A stretch of 64,000 nt of DNA from Mytilus trossulus (lineage: Eukaryota > Mollusca > Bivalvia > Mytilida > Mytilidae): assembly GCF_036588685.1 (NCBI RefSeq), contig NC_086374.1:90390059-90454058 (forward strand), written 5' to 3'. The first letter of the stretch is position 1; each line of letters begins with the position of its first letter. The notes beneath the pieces were generated by a model. It was not told the DNA's origin and made no database searches. It saw only the letters and a program-made list of their open reading frames with translations. The translations under genes and the position numbers were made by a program. Of this stretch, positions 35,876-47,399 are shown in pieces.

Positions 35876-38845
35876 TGTTTATAGCTTATTCCAATATTTA
35901 AAATCCGTTAAAAAAGAAAGTTGTTACCGGAGCTTAAGAGCAGATCATTGATATGAGGAACAGTTAAGGTAATTTACAGAACACTTTTATTGAGTTTGAG
36001 AAAAAAAACATACTTGATATAATTTCCCTTGAAGACAACAATAAAATTGAGAATGAAAATGCATTTATGTCAAAGGCTTTTTGTCGACAGACACGTGCTG
36101 AAATGCTTCTTAAGAAAATCAAAATAAATTTTAACTTCCTTTTACGACCCTCTTTAGTATCCATTAGTAATATGTTGTCAAAAACAAGTTACTATCAAGA
36201 ACAAAAATATTTTTTAAAACTATTTTCCATTTCAGTAATTAATTGGAACAAAGGTATTTAATTGTTTTATTTCAATGTATGAATGAAAGTTTAATCAGCA
36301 AAGACAAAAAGTAAAGTTTAACGGCATTTCAGTGTTACGGACAATAAACTTCACCATTTCAAATTGAATATGAATACAAGAAACTAATACTATACATTTA
36401 CTTACTTTTTTCGAGCTATTTATTGACACGACTTTCGTTAGTGGAAACATGAATATAGAGCCCCTCTCAATATACATCAGCATACATAAGTTATAACCAA
36501 TATGTCAACATAATGATAAAATCACGAAGAATAAATCGAAGCTTACCTTACTAGAGCGCATGATAGTCAAACATACACAATACTGCAAGCACTGATTAAA
36601 ATAGTTCATCTCATAATTTTAATCTTTCCAAGGGAATGCTAAAAGTAATTATTTCATTTTCTTTGTAGTGTTCAATTTTCTTTTCGTTTTGTCATTTGAT
36701 GTTGTACATGACTTGAAACTGCACGTGTAGAATGAACATGACGAGGCAAGCTCAACGTGTTGTCTTTAACATCGCATCATTTCATTACTTATACGTTTAT
36801 CAATTTATATGTCGATGCTTTATCTTGGATTCATTAGTAAAAATGACCCTGCATATACATTGTTGTGTCCATTAAGCTATTGCCGGTTTACATAAAGGAT
36901 ACTTTATTTAATTGACAATTCTAACTAACAGTATAATATCACCAGATCAGAGGGACCATGCATGCACAGACAAAAATAGAGTTAATTTGATAAAGAATGA
37001 CACATTGCATTTCTGATATTCAATGAAGAAACTAAATAAAATGAGTTAGAACACATATTTAACGCTCGAGTTGCATTTCTGTAAATATAGACTATGCAAT
37101 TTCCCGAAGAACTTCCTTTGCTGCTGAATCTGTGCCACTTTTACTTTGAAGTTTTGTAAAAAAAAATATATATAAGAGAATGGAAATTTGACATGCGCTA
37201 CAATTTTATTCAAAGGTCAAAACATAGGGCTGTGCGGCATATTTTCAACATTTATATGCCCTGAACTTGTTAGAGTTTAAACTTGACTAACATTATGTAC
37301 AACACTACCTTCACTTTGTGCCTACATCAGGATAATATAATGGTAATAGTCTTAAGTTATGTCTCTATGGGATGAAACATATCCGGGAATCAGTACGTGA
37401 ACAAATCGAGTTATCTATGACTCCAAAAGAGGCGTGGTTTTGAGAAACAGCTGTATTTACATAGTAACTTATATATAGTTCTTGAACTATACTTAGATGT
37501 TTGACGAAAATCAAACTCATATAGAACAGATTAAGAAAATAGAAAAAAAAACAAACGAACAATATTACACAGAAACTTAAAAATTGATTAAAACTAACAA
37601 AACTATATAAATAGCAAGGTTGAAATTTTGGTGTTTCAGTACTTGCTAAATACCACCACTTCTGACAACCGTAATGATACTCATGAAGTAGACTTCGGTT
37701 GACATATAACGTATGACAATCATTTAAACATGTATGCTTGTGAACTAAACGGCTTGGATCCCAACTTAATTCTATTTGTCAATGCCACGAATGAACAAAG
37801 ATGGTGGATGTTGGCCTGTAATATATCGGTTGTCATCTATGAAACATATTTTAAAATATATATCTAGTATCAGTTGGAACCCTTTTAAACATTATCATAT
37901 ACATGCTAACTACGCTGGGATGACCTATAGTTGTTCACAACTGTTTATTATTTAGTTGTTGTCTCTCCTTTGACTAAATTCGCAGAATTAGAGACATCTG
38001 GAATATAATTCAGCGGCGGCGGCTGTGGCGGCGTAAACTTTTTTTCATATAGCTTTACGTTTTAGAAGTTTGAAGTGGGAATGAATCGTAACTCTTGGCT
38101 AGCAAAGATGGGTTATCGCAGACTTCTTTACACTTAAGCTGTTGGACGTGTTCTCATTTTAGTTTGAGAGAACATGGCTGTGTAGTTTGAAACGCTTTGA
38201 GCTACGGTGGCATTCAGTTATTGAGACTTCTCCGAGAAAGGAACGTTTTCTTGAAATTTATTTTGTTGCTAAATACTTATTTGACAAGTCTACCCATAAA
38301 TATACAGTTGATATGTTGTGTTGTCCGCCATTGTCCGAGATTCCTTTTTTTTGGGGGGGGGGGGGAGGTAGTTGGTTTGCTTTCTGTCATATTTGTTGTT
38401 TACTCATTGATGTAATTTAAATCTTGCTGGTGGTGCCCTCTGTTGAATTGATATACACTTTTCTAGATCTGGGCCTTTCATAGCTTACTATACGGTTTCA
38501 GTTTTGAAACCGTAATGTGTATGACCACTAACTTTTCAAATCTTTTTTGTTCGGTATTATTGGGGTTTTGTCTCATTGGAAATCATATCACATCTCTTAA
38601 GCTATTTTATTCGGTCTTATGTGGTTGCATTTTCACTTTTTTTATTTTAACACTGATTATAAATTTTCTCTTTCTGCAAGAAAATATGATTAGAAGAAAA
38701 AACGTAAAATAGTAAAATAACTGTTTTATAGCAAATACATATTTAGCCTAACAAATATAAACATATTGAAAAAAGAATTGTAAAGAGAAGACAAATTGTT
38801 AATCTCAAAATATATGTAACTCCGCAATGTGAACGTCCAAATATC
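35876..38845. other. Intergenic stretch between cluster genes 3 and 4
   Basis: About 3 kb, AT-rich, no supportable coding frame. It contains a diverged fragment of the AAGAAGATGTGG family at about 37920-37980 (GATGACCTATAGTTGTT), another at about 38440-38610, a GGCGGCGGC patch at about 38013 and a run of 13 G at 38353-38365. The promoter of gene 3 should lie at its left end. Confidence 0.4.
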
Positions 38846-40201
38846 CTATTGCTGTGATATTCGTGGAGATATGTTGAACTTTACACCCGCACGAGGCGAA
38901 GACATTTTTGACAAAACGCTCATTTGACGTGATGGCGACTGGGAATTACGTAATCTAGAATATTTAGGCGCTACAACTCCTATCTTGAAAATGTTCTTAA
39001 AAGTCTCGTGACTTAGACTAACTTGAATCGCAATCTTTTGAAGTTTATATTTATCTAGTCTTAGCTCATCTTCCAATCTGTGCGCATTGTGTCGGATATC
39101 AGCCAGATTAGAAAGCGATTGTATGTTGGAAGCATCTTTTAGAACAACTGAAAGCATGGTTTTATACATCAAAGACGTTTGATGTTTCATGTCAACTATA
39201 TGGGCTTCGCGCTCCAGTTCCTTTAATTTTTCACTGTGCACTTGGTCTAACTCGTGACACAGTTGTTGTTCAAGATCATCTAATTGTTTGTTGATCTGAA
39301 GACGGAACTCTTTGATGTTTTCTTTCTCCAAACTCACTTGTTTGTTCATAGATTCGATATTGCTAAGGATGTCCTGCCTCATCTTCTCTGTGTGTGTCGA
39401 TATGGATTCTAGTTTTCTTTTCAAGTTAGTAATCTCGCTGTGAGTTTTGATGGTTGATGTGTCGTGTTCGATCAGACAAGTGTTACACATTCCATGGAGT
39501 CGTTTGGAGCAAATATTACAACAAATGTTCCAATGGTCATTACAAAATAACTTCATGTCCTCTTTTTCATGATATTTACACTTCTTAGATGCAAATCCAA
39601 TATCCGGGTTCTTAATGACCTCATCAACATCAAAGACGGGATGTCGGTTGCTAGTCAACGAAAGGTGGTATTCTAAATGTTCATCGCAGAGAGTCTGTGC
39701 ACAATACGCACACCAGTTATCGGCCGTAGTGTCACGCCCGTGTTGTTTGCAGCGTTTACACTTTTTCTGGTGTAAATCTTTCTTACTTAGAAGTGACGAA
39801 ACCAACGTACTGACAGGTAAACTTTCCGCAAATGTTTTTGTTTCGTCTGAAGCCCTTGGTACGGATATATGGTACTCACATGTTGGACAAACCACGTGCA
39901 TGTTGGTCGATTGCGCCTTTTCTTGTTTTATGTGCTTTGTAATACATGTTTCACAAAACGTATGAAGACAGGGCAAATGCTTCGGTGAGCACATGTCTTG
40001 TTTGCAAAGGTTACATACCACAAGGTCATTCACCTCTGCAGGATCCATGTTGTCACCCTCAGATGCAGTCGATTTCTTTCTCGAATCCCTTTTCTTGCCT
40101 TTCCCCAGATCTTGTGCTTTAGCTGATCCTTTTTCCAATTTAGTAGTCTTTGGCAACTTTTCACTCTGTTTGATAACGTCATTTTTCTTAACAGAAGACA
40201 T
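38846..40201 (-). CDS. RING/B-box/coiled-coil protein, 451 residues (cluster gene 4)
   Basis: Tripartite-motif protein with a lysine-rich N terminus (1-45; includes KGKKRDSRKK, which could act as a nuclear signal). RING: C63, C66, C78, H80, C83, C86, C105, C108. Linker FAESLPVSTLVSSLLSKK (124-141). B-box 1: C148, C151, C164, C167, C172, H175, H179. B-box 2: C208, H211, C220, C227/C228, C231, H236. Coiled coil about 252-345. Its end is a Ser/Pro/Arg-rich tail (SQSPSRQMSVLSKMSSPR). There is no C-terminal propeller. Intronless; ATG at 40201. An AATAAA on the minus strand at 38641-38646 is a candidate poly(A) signal. An IRF-like site lies about 83 bp upstream of the start (see 40284). Confidence 0.9.
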   Translation of the reverse strand: MSSVKKNDVIKQSEKLPKTTKLEKGSAKAQDLGKGKKRDSRKKSTASEGDNMDPAEVNDLVVCNLCKQDMCSPKHLPCLHTFCETCITKHIKQEKAQSTNMHVVCPTCEYHISVPRASDETKTFAESLPVSTLVSSLLSKKDLHQKKCKRCKQHGRDTTADNWCAYCAQTLCDEHLEYHLSLTSNRHPVFDVDEVIKNPDIGFASKKCKYHEKEDMKLFCNDHWNICCNICSKRLHGMCNTCLIEHDTSTIKTHSEITNLKRKLESISTHTEKMRQDILSNIESMNKQVSLEKENIKEFRLQINKQLDDLEQQLCHELDQVHSEKLKELEREAHIVDMKHQTSLMYKTMLSVVLKDASNIQSLSNLADIRHNAHRLEDELRLDKYKLQKIAIQVSLSHETFKNIFKIGVVAPKYSRLRNSQSPSRQMSVLSKMSSPRAGVKFNISPRISQQ

Positions 40202-41935
40202 CTTTCTGATGGCTTAAATCTAAACAGTCAGATAATGCGTACTATTGAATACCAGTACTGTTATCAAATCACTTCACTGCTTTGAAGTGAAAGTGATACA
40301 TTACTTTGTCGCCAATGATTTACAAAGTGTCTTTATATATTAATTTCTTTAGTTTATAATTATGTATTGTTCTAAGCCAGATACACCGGATGCCTCATTT
40401 CATTTCAATACACAAGTATTCTAAATCAATGGAAAACGTTTACTTTCAGTTTATTTATTGACTATAATAGTAATGTATAGAAAGGTTAAGATGTCCTATA
40501 TAAAAATCTTTGACCGTGTCGTTAAACATGATGTATTCAATTGTTCAGAACAAGCCTCCTCGCGTCACTCATTTTAAAAGAAAGAAATATTTGTTGAAAT
40601 ATGAGATGCGTGAATAAAATTGATAAAGGATTGATATTAAAGTTCCTTTATTTGGTAATTTTGTTTAAGAAACATAATGTGTTTCAGTATAAGAAAATTC
40701 TTTTACAACTGCTCTTTCTTTTTATGTTTCTCGCCAGCCTCCTTCAGACAGAAAGATAATTGATTTCCGCAAAACTGGAAAAGATTTTTTGTGTCTTGAA
40801 TGGATGATGGATTTGACAAGGACAGTAGAAGCACCTGAAATCTCTTTCGTTTTTTGTTGGATTCATGTTGCTCAATCTTTAGTTTTCAATTTTTTGTTGT
40901 ATTTTCGTCGTTTTTTTATTATATTTTTGCCATGGCGTTGTAAGCTTGTCTTTTGGACATTCCTTTGATGTTTTCCGCCTATCTATATGTTTCATATTAC
41001 TGTGAATATACGGTGTTGTGTAGTGGTTTTTTATTTCTTGTCCAGTGTTTTTTTTATACAAAGTTGTCTTGTTATCATTCATACCCTATCTCTTTGTTTA
41101 TCAACTCATTTGCTGTAGCTACCTTACATGTATGCTTCTTTTCATTACTGTCCGTAACTTGTATGTACATACAACAATTGAGAAATTCAAAATAAAATGT
41201 CTAAAACAAAATCGTTTTGAGTGTAATACGTCTTGTTGAAAGTTTCTTTTCTTTCAGCTCATAGACATAATTTTGCCTTGTGACCGTGTGATGTTGTCAA
41301 CGTTTTTTCATGCTTCATTCCTTAAAAATAAAATTTTAAATTAAATTATAAGGACTGACTGCAATATGTTTAATGTCATTTCGAAATAACCCCAAAAATG
41401 TGTTTGTACACTTTTAAGTAAGTTTATCATTGTGCACTACATTTTTGATATTAATTGAAATAGGCAGAAAACTATTACCCAGTCATTCATTTAATAGAAT
41501 AAAACACTCATGACTATATGTGCTTCTGCGCTTCATTTAACATGTGAATTTGTTATAAATAAAGACAAAAGTGGTATACCGCTGTTCGAAATTCATTTAT
41601 CGATTGAGAAAAAACGCATTAAATATAAGAGGAGAACAACGACACAACAGAAACACAACATTAAAATGTTACACACACGGAAACGAGCTATACTATAACA
41701 TTATGACAATTTTTTTGACTTGGTATATGACATTTTAAGAAAGAAAAACACTTTTACACCCATAAAATTACAAAAAGAAGCAAATCCTAAACAAAACCAA
41801 TGTACATAGTTTTATTTTGATCTTTTCTAACAAGAAAACATGTCCTACAGTTAAAAACAACGATAAAAACTAAAGTATTAAAATTTTCAAACAAAATGAA
41901 TTGTCTTTAACAAGAGATTACACATCTTCGCAATG
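40202..41935. other. Intergenic stretch between cluster genes 4 and 5
   Basis: No gene seen. It contains a retroelement tail fragment at about 40855-40960 (TTTTTGCCATGGCGTTGTAA) and a dispersed repeat at about 41558-41740 (GTGGTATACCGCTGTTCGAA, TGACTTGGTATATGACATTT), related in reverse to 22160-22790. AATAAA on the minus strand at 41811-41816 is a candidate poly(A) signal for gene 5, 120 bp beyond its stop. Confidence 0.5.
40284..40295 (+). promoter_or_regulatory. IRF-type element upstream of cluster gene 4
   Basis: GAAGTGAAAGTG, identical to the core of the PRD I element that binds interferon regulatory factors in the vertebrate interferon-beta promoter. It lies about 83 bp upstream of the gene 4 start codon, in the opposite orientation. 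No equivalent was seen before the other five genes. A chance match cannot be excluded. Confidence 0.35.
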
Positions 41936-43915
41936 TTATAGCAATGTGATGGCATTATTTTCATACGACACGAACATCTTTCCAGCATTTGGAATTAATG
42001 CAATTGGCTTCCGGAAATGTGGATCCTCGGGCGTCATTATTTCTAACAGGTTTGCCTCGGGGGATACTTGGTGAACATTGTTTGAATGAAATCCACAGAC
42101 ATACACGTGACCTTTTGAATCGATAGCAACACCCATTGGAAGTTTGAGATGTTTATGTGAGTATTGGAAAATATTGACTCCGTCCATATTGACGCAATTG
42201 AGAGTTCCGCGTTCGGATGAGTCGGTGTAGTAGATACGACTATCGTCTGCCACGGCAACATACTTTACTTTATCTCCCTTAGTAGATATTGACTTCTCAT
42301 GCATAAGTTTATGCTCTTCGGTGATATCCCATATGTCTAGCTTTGACTTACAAGCCACGATTAACTTTGTTCCTGTACTTGCCAGACCATATCCTTTATC
42401 CGTTGTTTTATAGAAATGTTTTAACTGCTTTTCCAATGAAATGTTTCCTATTTCAATCAGTTGAATTTGATTGTCCTTCGGAAAAGTAATAGCTACGACA
42501 TCGCGGTTTTTCTTTTGAGGAAGTAGTGCTACGTCAAAAGGATTACCCGGAAGTGAAAATGTCAAAGTGGTGTCTCTCTTTCCGTATTCTGTATAGGAAC
42601 GAAGTTCTTTTCCTCTGTTGTCAACCAAGAACAAGTTGGAATTTAAACTTATTCCTCCAGAAATGAAACTGCATTGGAATTTCAAGGCTAAAAACTTATT
42701 TCTTCTTTCTCTCTCAATTACTGTGCTATGAGCAGTATGGACACTAACCTTTCTTTCTTCTTTGCCTTCGATTTTAGGTTTTGTTTGCCTCACTTTCACC
42801 TCGGCAAGCTGGGTGATATTACCTGTCACGTCGAGTGGAATTATATCCACTTCACTTTTGGAAAGCATTGATTTTTTATGGTAAACATGTTCATCTAGTA
42901 TTTTGACCTGTTCAATAAGTTTTTCTACTTGATGATAAGCTTGTGCATCGGTGGTAGATCTGCCAACAGCTTCGGCAAGTATTTTATAATGATCGAGTGT
43001 GGCGTCTTTGTCTTTGAAACTTTTGATATCGTTATTCATATCTTCTATCTCTGCAGCATGTGCTTTACTAAGTTCGTCTTTCAGTGTTACCTCTAAGCTG
43101 TCAAGATGCTGATTAATTACGTCTCGCAGTGTCTTGATCGCGGCCTCTTTTTGGGTCTTTTGATTGTTTAGATCTGTTATATTTTGCTCTCTATTCTTGA
43201 TAATATTGGCTACTTCCGTTTTCATCTTGTCAACTGCCGTGACACCGAATGTATTCTTCATTGCATCTACAGCATGTTTAATGTCTGCTATCCGACACTC
43301 ACTATGGTGTAAAGAACGACAGTCACTACAGCAAAGTTTTTTGTGATCCATACAATATTTCTCCAATTTTTTACGTCCATGTTTTTGCTTGGTGCAAAAA
43401 GTTGGTGGATATACTAATGATGGATCTTTCTCAATTTCCGAAATCGCGTTCACTTTGTGTGTATCACGTGGTGTCATTGCATTATGGCGGACAGCATGCT
43501 CCTCGCACATGGCCTCTGCACAATAAGCACACCATGATGCAGCGTCTGTCTTTTTATTGTTTATCTGGCATGTTTTACAAACCTTTGTTTTCAGTGCATC
43601 CTGTACCATTAATGCCGATATAAAGTGATCTGTTGGAAGTTTGTTGACCAGGCTGTTGACATCCTTTGTGCGAGCGTCAGGAAGTGGAGCTATGCAGATA
43701 GGGCATTTCAGCTGTGCCGTAGAATCTGTATCTAAAGCTGATTTAAGATTCTTAATAATACAGTCCTCACAGTAGGAATGTAGGCATGGCAGCTGCTTCG
43801 GAGCTGTGTACGTGTTTTTGCAAAGATGACATTTTGTCAAGTCTACTCCATGGCCTGCTTTTGACTTCGAACCATTCACAGAAACAGTAGTTGGTCTCGA
43901 CACATCAGCTGCCAT
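41936..43915 (-). CDS. RING/B-box/coiled-coil protein with beta-propeller, 659 residues (cluster gene 5)
   Basis: Tripartite-motif protein of the TRIM2/3/71-like layout. Start is ATG at 43915 (MAADVSRPTT); an upstream open stretch of nine codons has only TTG. RING: C29, C32, C44, H46, C49, C52, C71, C74. Linker LVNKLPTDHFISALMVQ (89-105). B-box 1: C113, C116, C129, C132, C137, H140, H144. B-box 2 is more diverged (C174, H179, C188, H191, C195/C196, C199, H203/H204). Coiled coil about 225-350. Residues 407-659 look like a six-bladed NHL-type propeller: NPFDVALLP, GYGLASTGTKLIVAC, YYTDSSERGTLNCVNMDG, PMGVAIDSKGHVYVCG. Such domains bind RNA or protein in relatives; the ligand here is unknown. 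Intronless. A TATA-like TATATAA on the minus strand lies about 50 bp upstream (43964-43972). Confidence 0.9.
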   Translation of the reverse strand: MAADVSRPTTVSVNGSKSKAGHGVDLTKCHLCKNTYTAPKQLPCLHSYCEDCIIKNLKSALDTDSTAQLKCPICIAPLPDARTKDVNSLVNKLPTDHFISALMVQDALKTKVCKTCQINNKKTDAASWCAYCAEAMCEEHAVRHNAMTPRDTHKVNAISEIEKDPSLVYPPTFCTKQKHGRKKLEKYCMDHKKLCCSDCRSLHHSECRIADIKHAVDAMKNTFGVTAVDKMKTEVANIIKNREQNITDLNNQKTQKEAAIKTLRDVINQHLDSLEVTLKDELSKAHAAEIEDMNNDIKSFKDKDATLDHYKILAEAVGRSTTDAQAYHQVEKLIEQVKILDEHVYHKKSMLSKSEVDIIPLDVTGNITQLAEVKVRQTKPKIEGKEERKVSVHTAHSTVIERERRNKFLALKFQCSFISGGISLNSNLFLVDNRGKELRSYTEYGKRDTTLTFSLPGNPFDVALLPQKKNRDVVAITFPKDNQIQLIEIGNISLEKQLKHFYKTTDKGYGLASTGTKLIVACKSKLDIWDITEEHKLMHEKSISTKGDKVKYVAVADDSRIYYTDSSERGTLNCVNMDGVNIFQYSHKHLKLPMGVAIDSKGHVYVCGFHSNNVHQVSPEANLLEIMTPEDPHFRKPIALIPNAGKMFVSYENNAITLL

Positions 43916-45300
43916 TTTGAAAATACCAGGTTCAAAATACAAATTGGTATTTTACCTAAGTCATTATATAAAGTTAAATTCTTCGTTGTAATTTAGTATA
44001 TATACAATAACAATAGTTTAAACAATCAGCTCCCGTTTTATCTACGTCATCTTATACATTTTGAATACGTTTTGATTCAATATCATCTCCTTTATTGAGG
44101 GTCTTTATGAAACGATTCAATATATCAATGCAGAGCAGTACATAGTCTTCTAACTGTGTAAATTAACTCATCATAGATACAAGGGTTAAATTTTGTATCC
44201 TCACCAGACGCACGTTCCGTCAAATTTGTTTTAATCATAGTTGATAGAAATAAAGACAACAGTAGTATACCACTGTTCAAAAGTCATAAATCGATTGAAA
44301 GAAAAAAAAATCCGGATTACAATCTAAAACCATGAGAAACACTATAAGAGGAAAACAACGAAATAAAAGAACACAAAAGTGCAACAAAAACAAATAACAA
44401 TGCAACAAACATTTACTTATTTGAAGGATTCATACAAATATTTGAAACGATTTTCAAAGTTAAATTTGCTTAATCGATAAATCCTTATCGACATACAGAC
44501 CCCCTCTAATGCAGCCAAGCCTGGAAGATATATAACAAACCTTTGCCATGCAACAATTATAAATGAAACCTTAACAGAGTATGGCACTGCTGATCTGTCA
44601 TTCGGATCTTTAAATTTAAAGTACAGTTAATGGTGTGATGAGAAGATTGTATGTATTATTTTTCAATGACTTGGTAATATAATACATATTGTGCATGCCA
44701 TTAAAATTATTAAAATGTAGTTTGACAGATGAGTAATCTTGTAAAAGGTCTATCGTGACTACAAGTCCCTCTAACCTTCAATACTTTAATCATTTAATTT
44801 ATATACAATGTATATGTTGGTCTTAAACATACATGTATTGTATTGTTTCGTGAAAGAAAGATAAAGATACGTCTTGTTAAGTATTTCATAGTTTCTCACA
44901 GTAAAATATCGTCTTAACCATACAGCATACTTTCATGTGAAAATGTCCCAAACAACGAATGCATCAATAATAACTCGGTATTATTTTTAATTTGCTTATT
45001 TAGAATACTAGGATCTTAAATAAAGATTCATCATAAGGAAAACCCCACAAAAATAAACTGAGGTGCTTCGAAATTGGACGTGATCCTAAGCCACTTTTAG
45101 CACACACCTTGCAAGCTTAGGAACCGTAACTCTAATTGTCCTTGGGGTATTTTTAGGGAATATATCTCTTATAAAATTAATAGTATATTGTGAAGTATGC
45201 TTTATTTCGTTTGATGTGCTTGAGCATTTGTTTTGGTAATTTGCTAAAGGTTTTCCGTTTAGAAATTTCCTCGGTGTTCGGTATTTTTGGGATTAACTTT
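43916..45300. other. Intergenic stretch right of cluster gene 5
   Basis: No gene seen. A repeat fragment at about 44245-44400 (AGTATACCACTGTTCAAAAG, AGAGGAAAACAACGAAATAA) belongs to the family at 41558-41740 and 22160-22790. The rest is AT-rich. Confidence 0.45.
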
Positions 45301-45309
45301 TTCAGATGT

Positions 45310-46290
45310 TTTTAAAAATCTTTTTATATAAATATCATGGTTTGAAAGTCCCTAAGCAAATGACAAAATCAAAAGTTCAAACACATCAAACGAATAGATA
45401 TCTGACTTTTTTCATATGCAGAAAATGGTGGATTAAACCTGGTTTTGAAGCAAGACAAACAGACACAATAGGTAAAAATGTCAAAACTAGGCACAACATT
45501 CAAACATTGTGTCACAATTTCAATCACTACAAAAACAAACAACTATCCAATCAAAGAAAATCAAGAAATGTCTATTGAAAATATATTTACTGAAGACATA
45601 ACTCCAGAAGGTTACGAGGACTTTCTAAATTGGTGTCAGTACGGTGGATTCTATTGGAAAGTTGTCTAATTGGCAATACAATATACATGTTCCAAGACGA
45701 GGCTATGTAGGATATTTGATGTGATATGATATAGACTATATACGTATATGTTGTTAAACATTTGGTTAATAAAGAATTGACTAATGTTTAGTTTTAGCTT
45801 GTTGTTTTGTTATAAACGAAGCCGTTGGTTTTTATTTCACTAAATGTTTCACATTTTGTCATGTCGAGTATTTTATAGCTCACTTTACGTATGTTTATTT
45901 TCTTTCTTCTACGTTGAGATCATTGCGGTGGCCTATGTATACTTCATTTGTTGAATAGTTGTGTAATTGGCATAACATGTAACACCATATTACCTTTTCC
46001 TTGTATATTTTATATTGTCATTGAACCATTGTAAAAAGTGAAATCACAAAAATACTGAACTCAGAGGAAAATTAAATCGGAAAGTCCCTAATCACATGGC
46101 AAAATCAAATGACAACAAACATCAAAAACGAATGAACAACAACCGTCATATTCCTGACTTGGTACAGGCATTTTCAAATGTAGAAAATGGTGGATTAAAC
46201 CTGGTCTTATAGCGCTTAACCTATAACTTTGTACGACAGTTTCATCCAATTCCGTCTGCGTGAACTAAACAGACATAATAAATAAAATAG
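45310..46290 (+). repeat. Two fragments of a dispersed repeat with AATGGTGGATTAAACCTGGT
   Basis: AATGGTGGATTAAACCTGGT occurs in 45310-45480 and again in 46020-46290, each time after AGTCCCTAA(G/T)CA and TGGCAAAATCAAA or variant. Related fragments occur at about 30210-30345, 57985-58090 and, reversed, 48105-48170 and 48540-48680. Between the two fragments here (45790-46010) lies a reverse copy of the AAGAAGATGTGG family. Class unknown. Confidence 0.6.
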
Positions 46291-46472
46291 TTAAAATATG
46301 GGTACATCAGTCATCATCGTGTTACAATTTTAAAAGAAATACTTTTGCTTTTTTGACGTCAGAAAATTTATACGTCACATATTTTTGTCATTCAGTGTTT
46401 ATACAAACAATTTTTAAAAATTTACATGGGCAATGTTAGTATGCAGGGTTAAGAAATCAAAAGTATGTTTAG

Positions 46473-46860
46473 TACGCCATCACGAGTTGGTTGACCGTTA
46501 TGGAATAACCGTTTCACAAATGATATCGGATATGTTCCTTACGTCGTAACTACAATCCCCTTCCCTTTCATGAATTTGACCTACCGAATAAGACTATTTA
46601 CCGGATTTGTAATCACATAAGCAACACGACGGGTGCCGCATGTGGAGCAGGATCTGCTTACCCTTCCGGAGCACCTGAGATCACCCCTAGTTTTTGGTGG
46701 GGTTCGTGTTGTTTATTCTTTAGTTTTCTATGTTGTGTCATGTGTACTATTGTTTTTCTGTTTGTCTTTTTCATTTTTAGCCATGGCGTTGTCAGTTTGT
46801 TTTAGATTTACGAGTTTGACTGTCCCTTTGGTATCTTATGTCCCTCTTTTAAGGAATTAA
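46473..46860 (+). mobile_element. Retroelement tail (CGCCATCACGAGTTGGTTGA family)
   Basis: It runs from CGCCATCACGAGTTGGTTGA through AGCAACACGACGGGTGCC, GATCTGCTTACCCTTCCGGA and TTTAGCCATGGCGTTGTCAG. The same order of motifs is seen at 31006-31400 and, reversed, at 21436-21770. Judging from 30720-31480, it is the 3' part of the element whose body encodes the reverse transcriptase remnant. Confidence 0.65.
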
Positions 46861-47399
46861 AAGTATGTTTAGTATACAGGGTTAAGAAATAAAAAGTATG
46901 TAATAATTTTATTTCAGAAACAGACCAAGATTTTAAATAGTCCAAAAGTTCTATAGAATTAATTAGAATCCATTTCACTACTCGAAAAAATAATGTTGAC
47001 GTGTGTGGTTCCACGTATTTTCTAATTTATAATAGAAATATAACATAGTGACATACCATAGAACAATAACATATTGATAGACTCTTTTAAAGTACAAAGT
47101 AACGTTATAAGAACCAACGAAACACAAAATGTCGCACATACAAAACACACCAGGAAAAATGAAAGAAAACACAACCACATTGACGGGAGCTATAAGTACT
47201 GAGCCACGTTAAATGAATATCACAGAAAACAATCCAACAGTAAAAGATATTTTATTCATAGAACAAAGACTAATGAAAAAACAATATAAAACGTTGTTAA
47301 AATGATAAACAACGTCAGTACGAAGAATCTGTACATCAATACAATCATGTACTATTTGTGAAGTTGATACGGAATATTTATCAACAATGTTTTGTACCT

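Noticed and set aside
43916-43942. Nine extra N-terminal residues on cluster gene 5
   Set aside because: Again only a TTG start; ATG at 43915 is preferred.
45306-45669. Open frames of 90 and 63 codons
   Set aside because: They cover a dispersed repeat (AATGGTGGATTAAACCTGGT) that recurs elsewhere, with no protein similarity that I can recognise.
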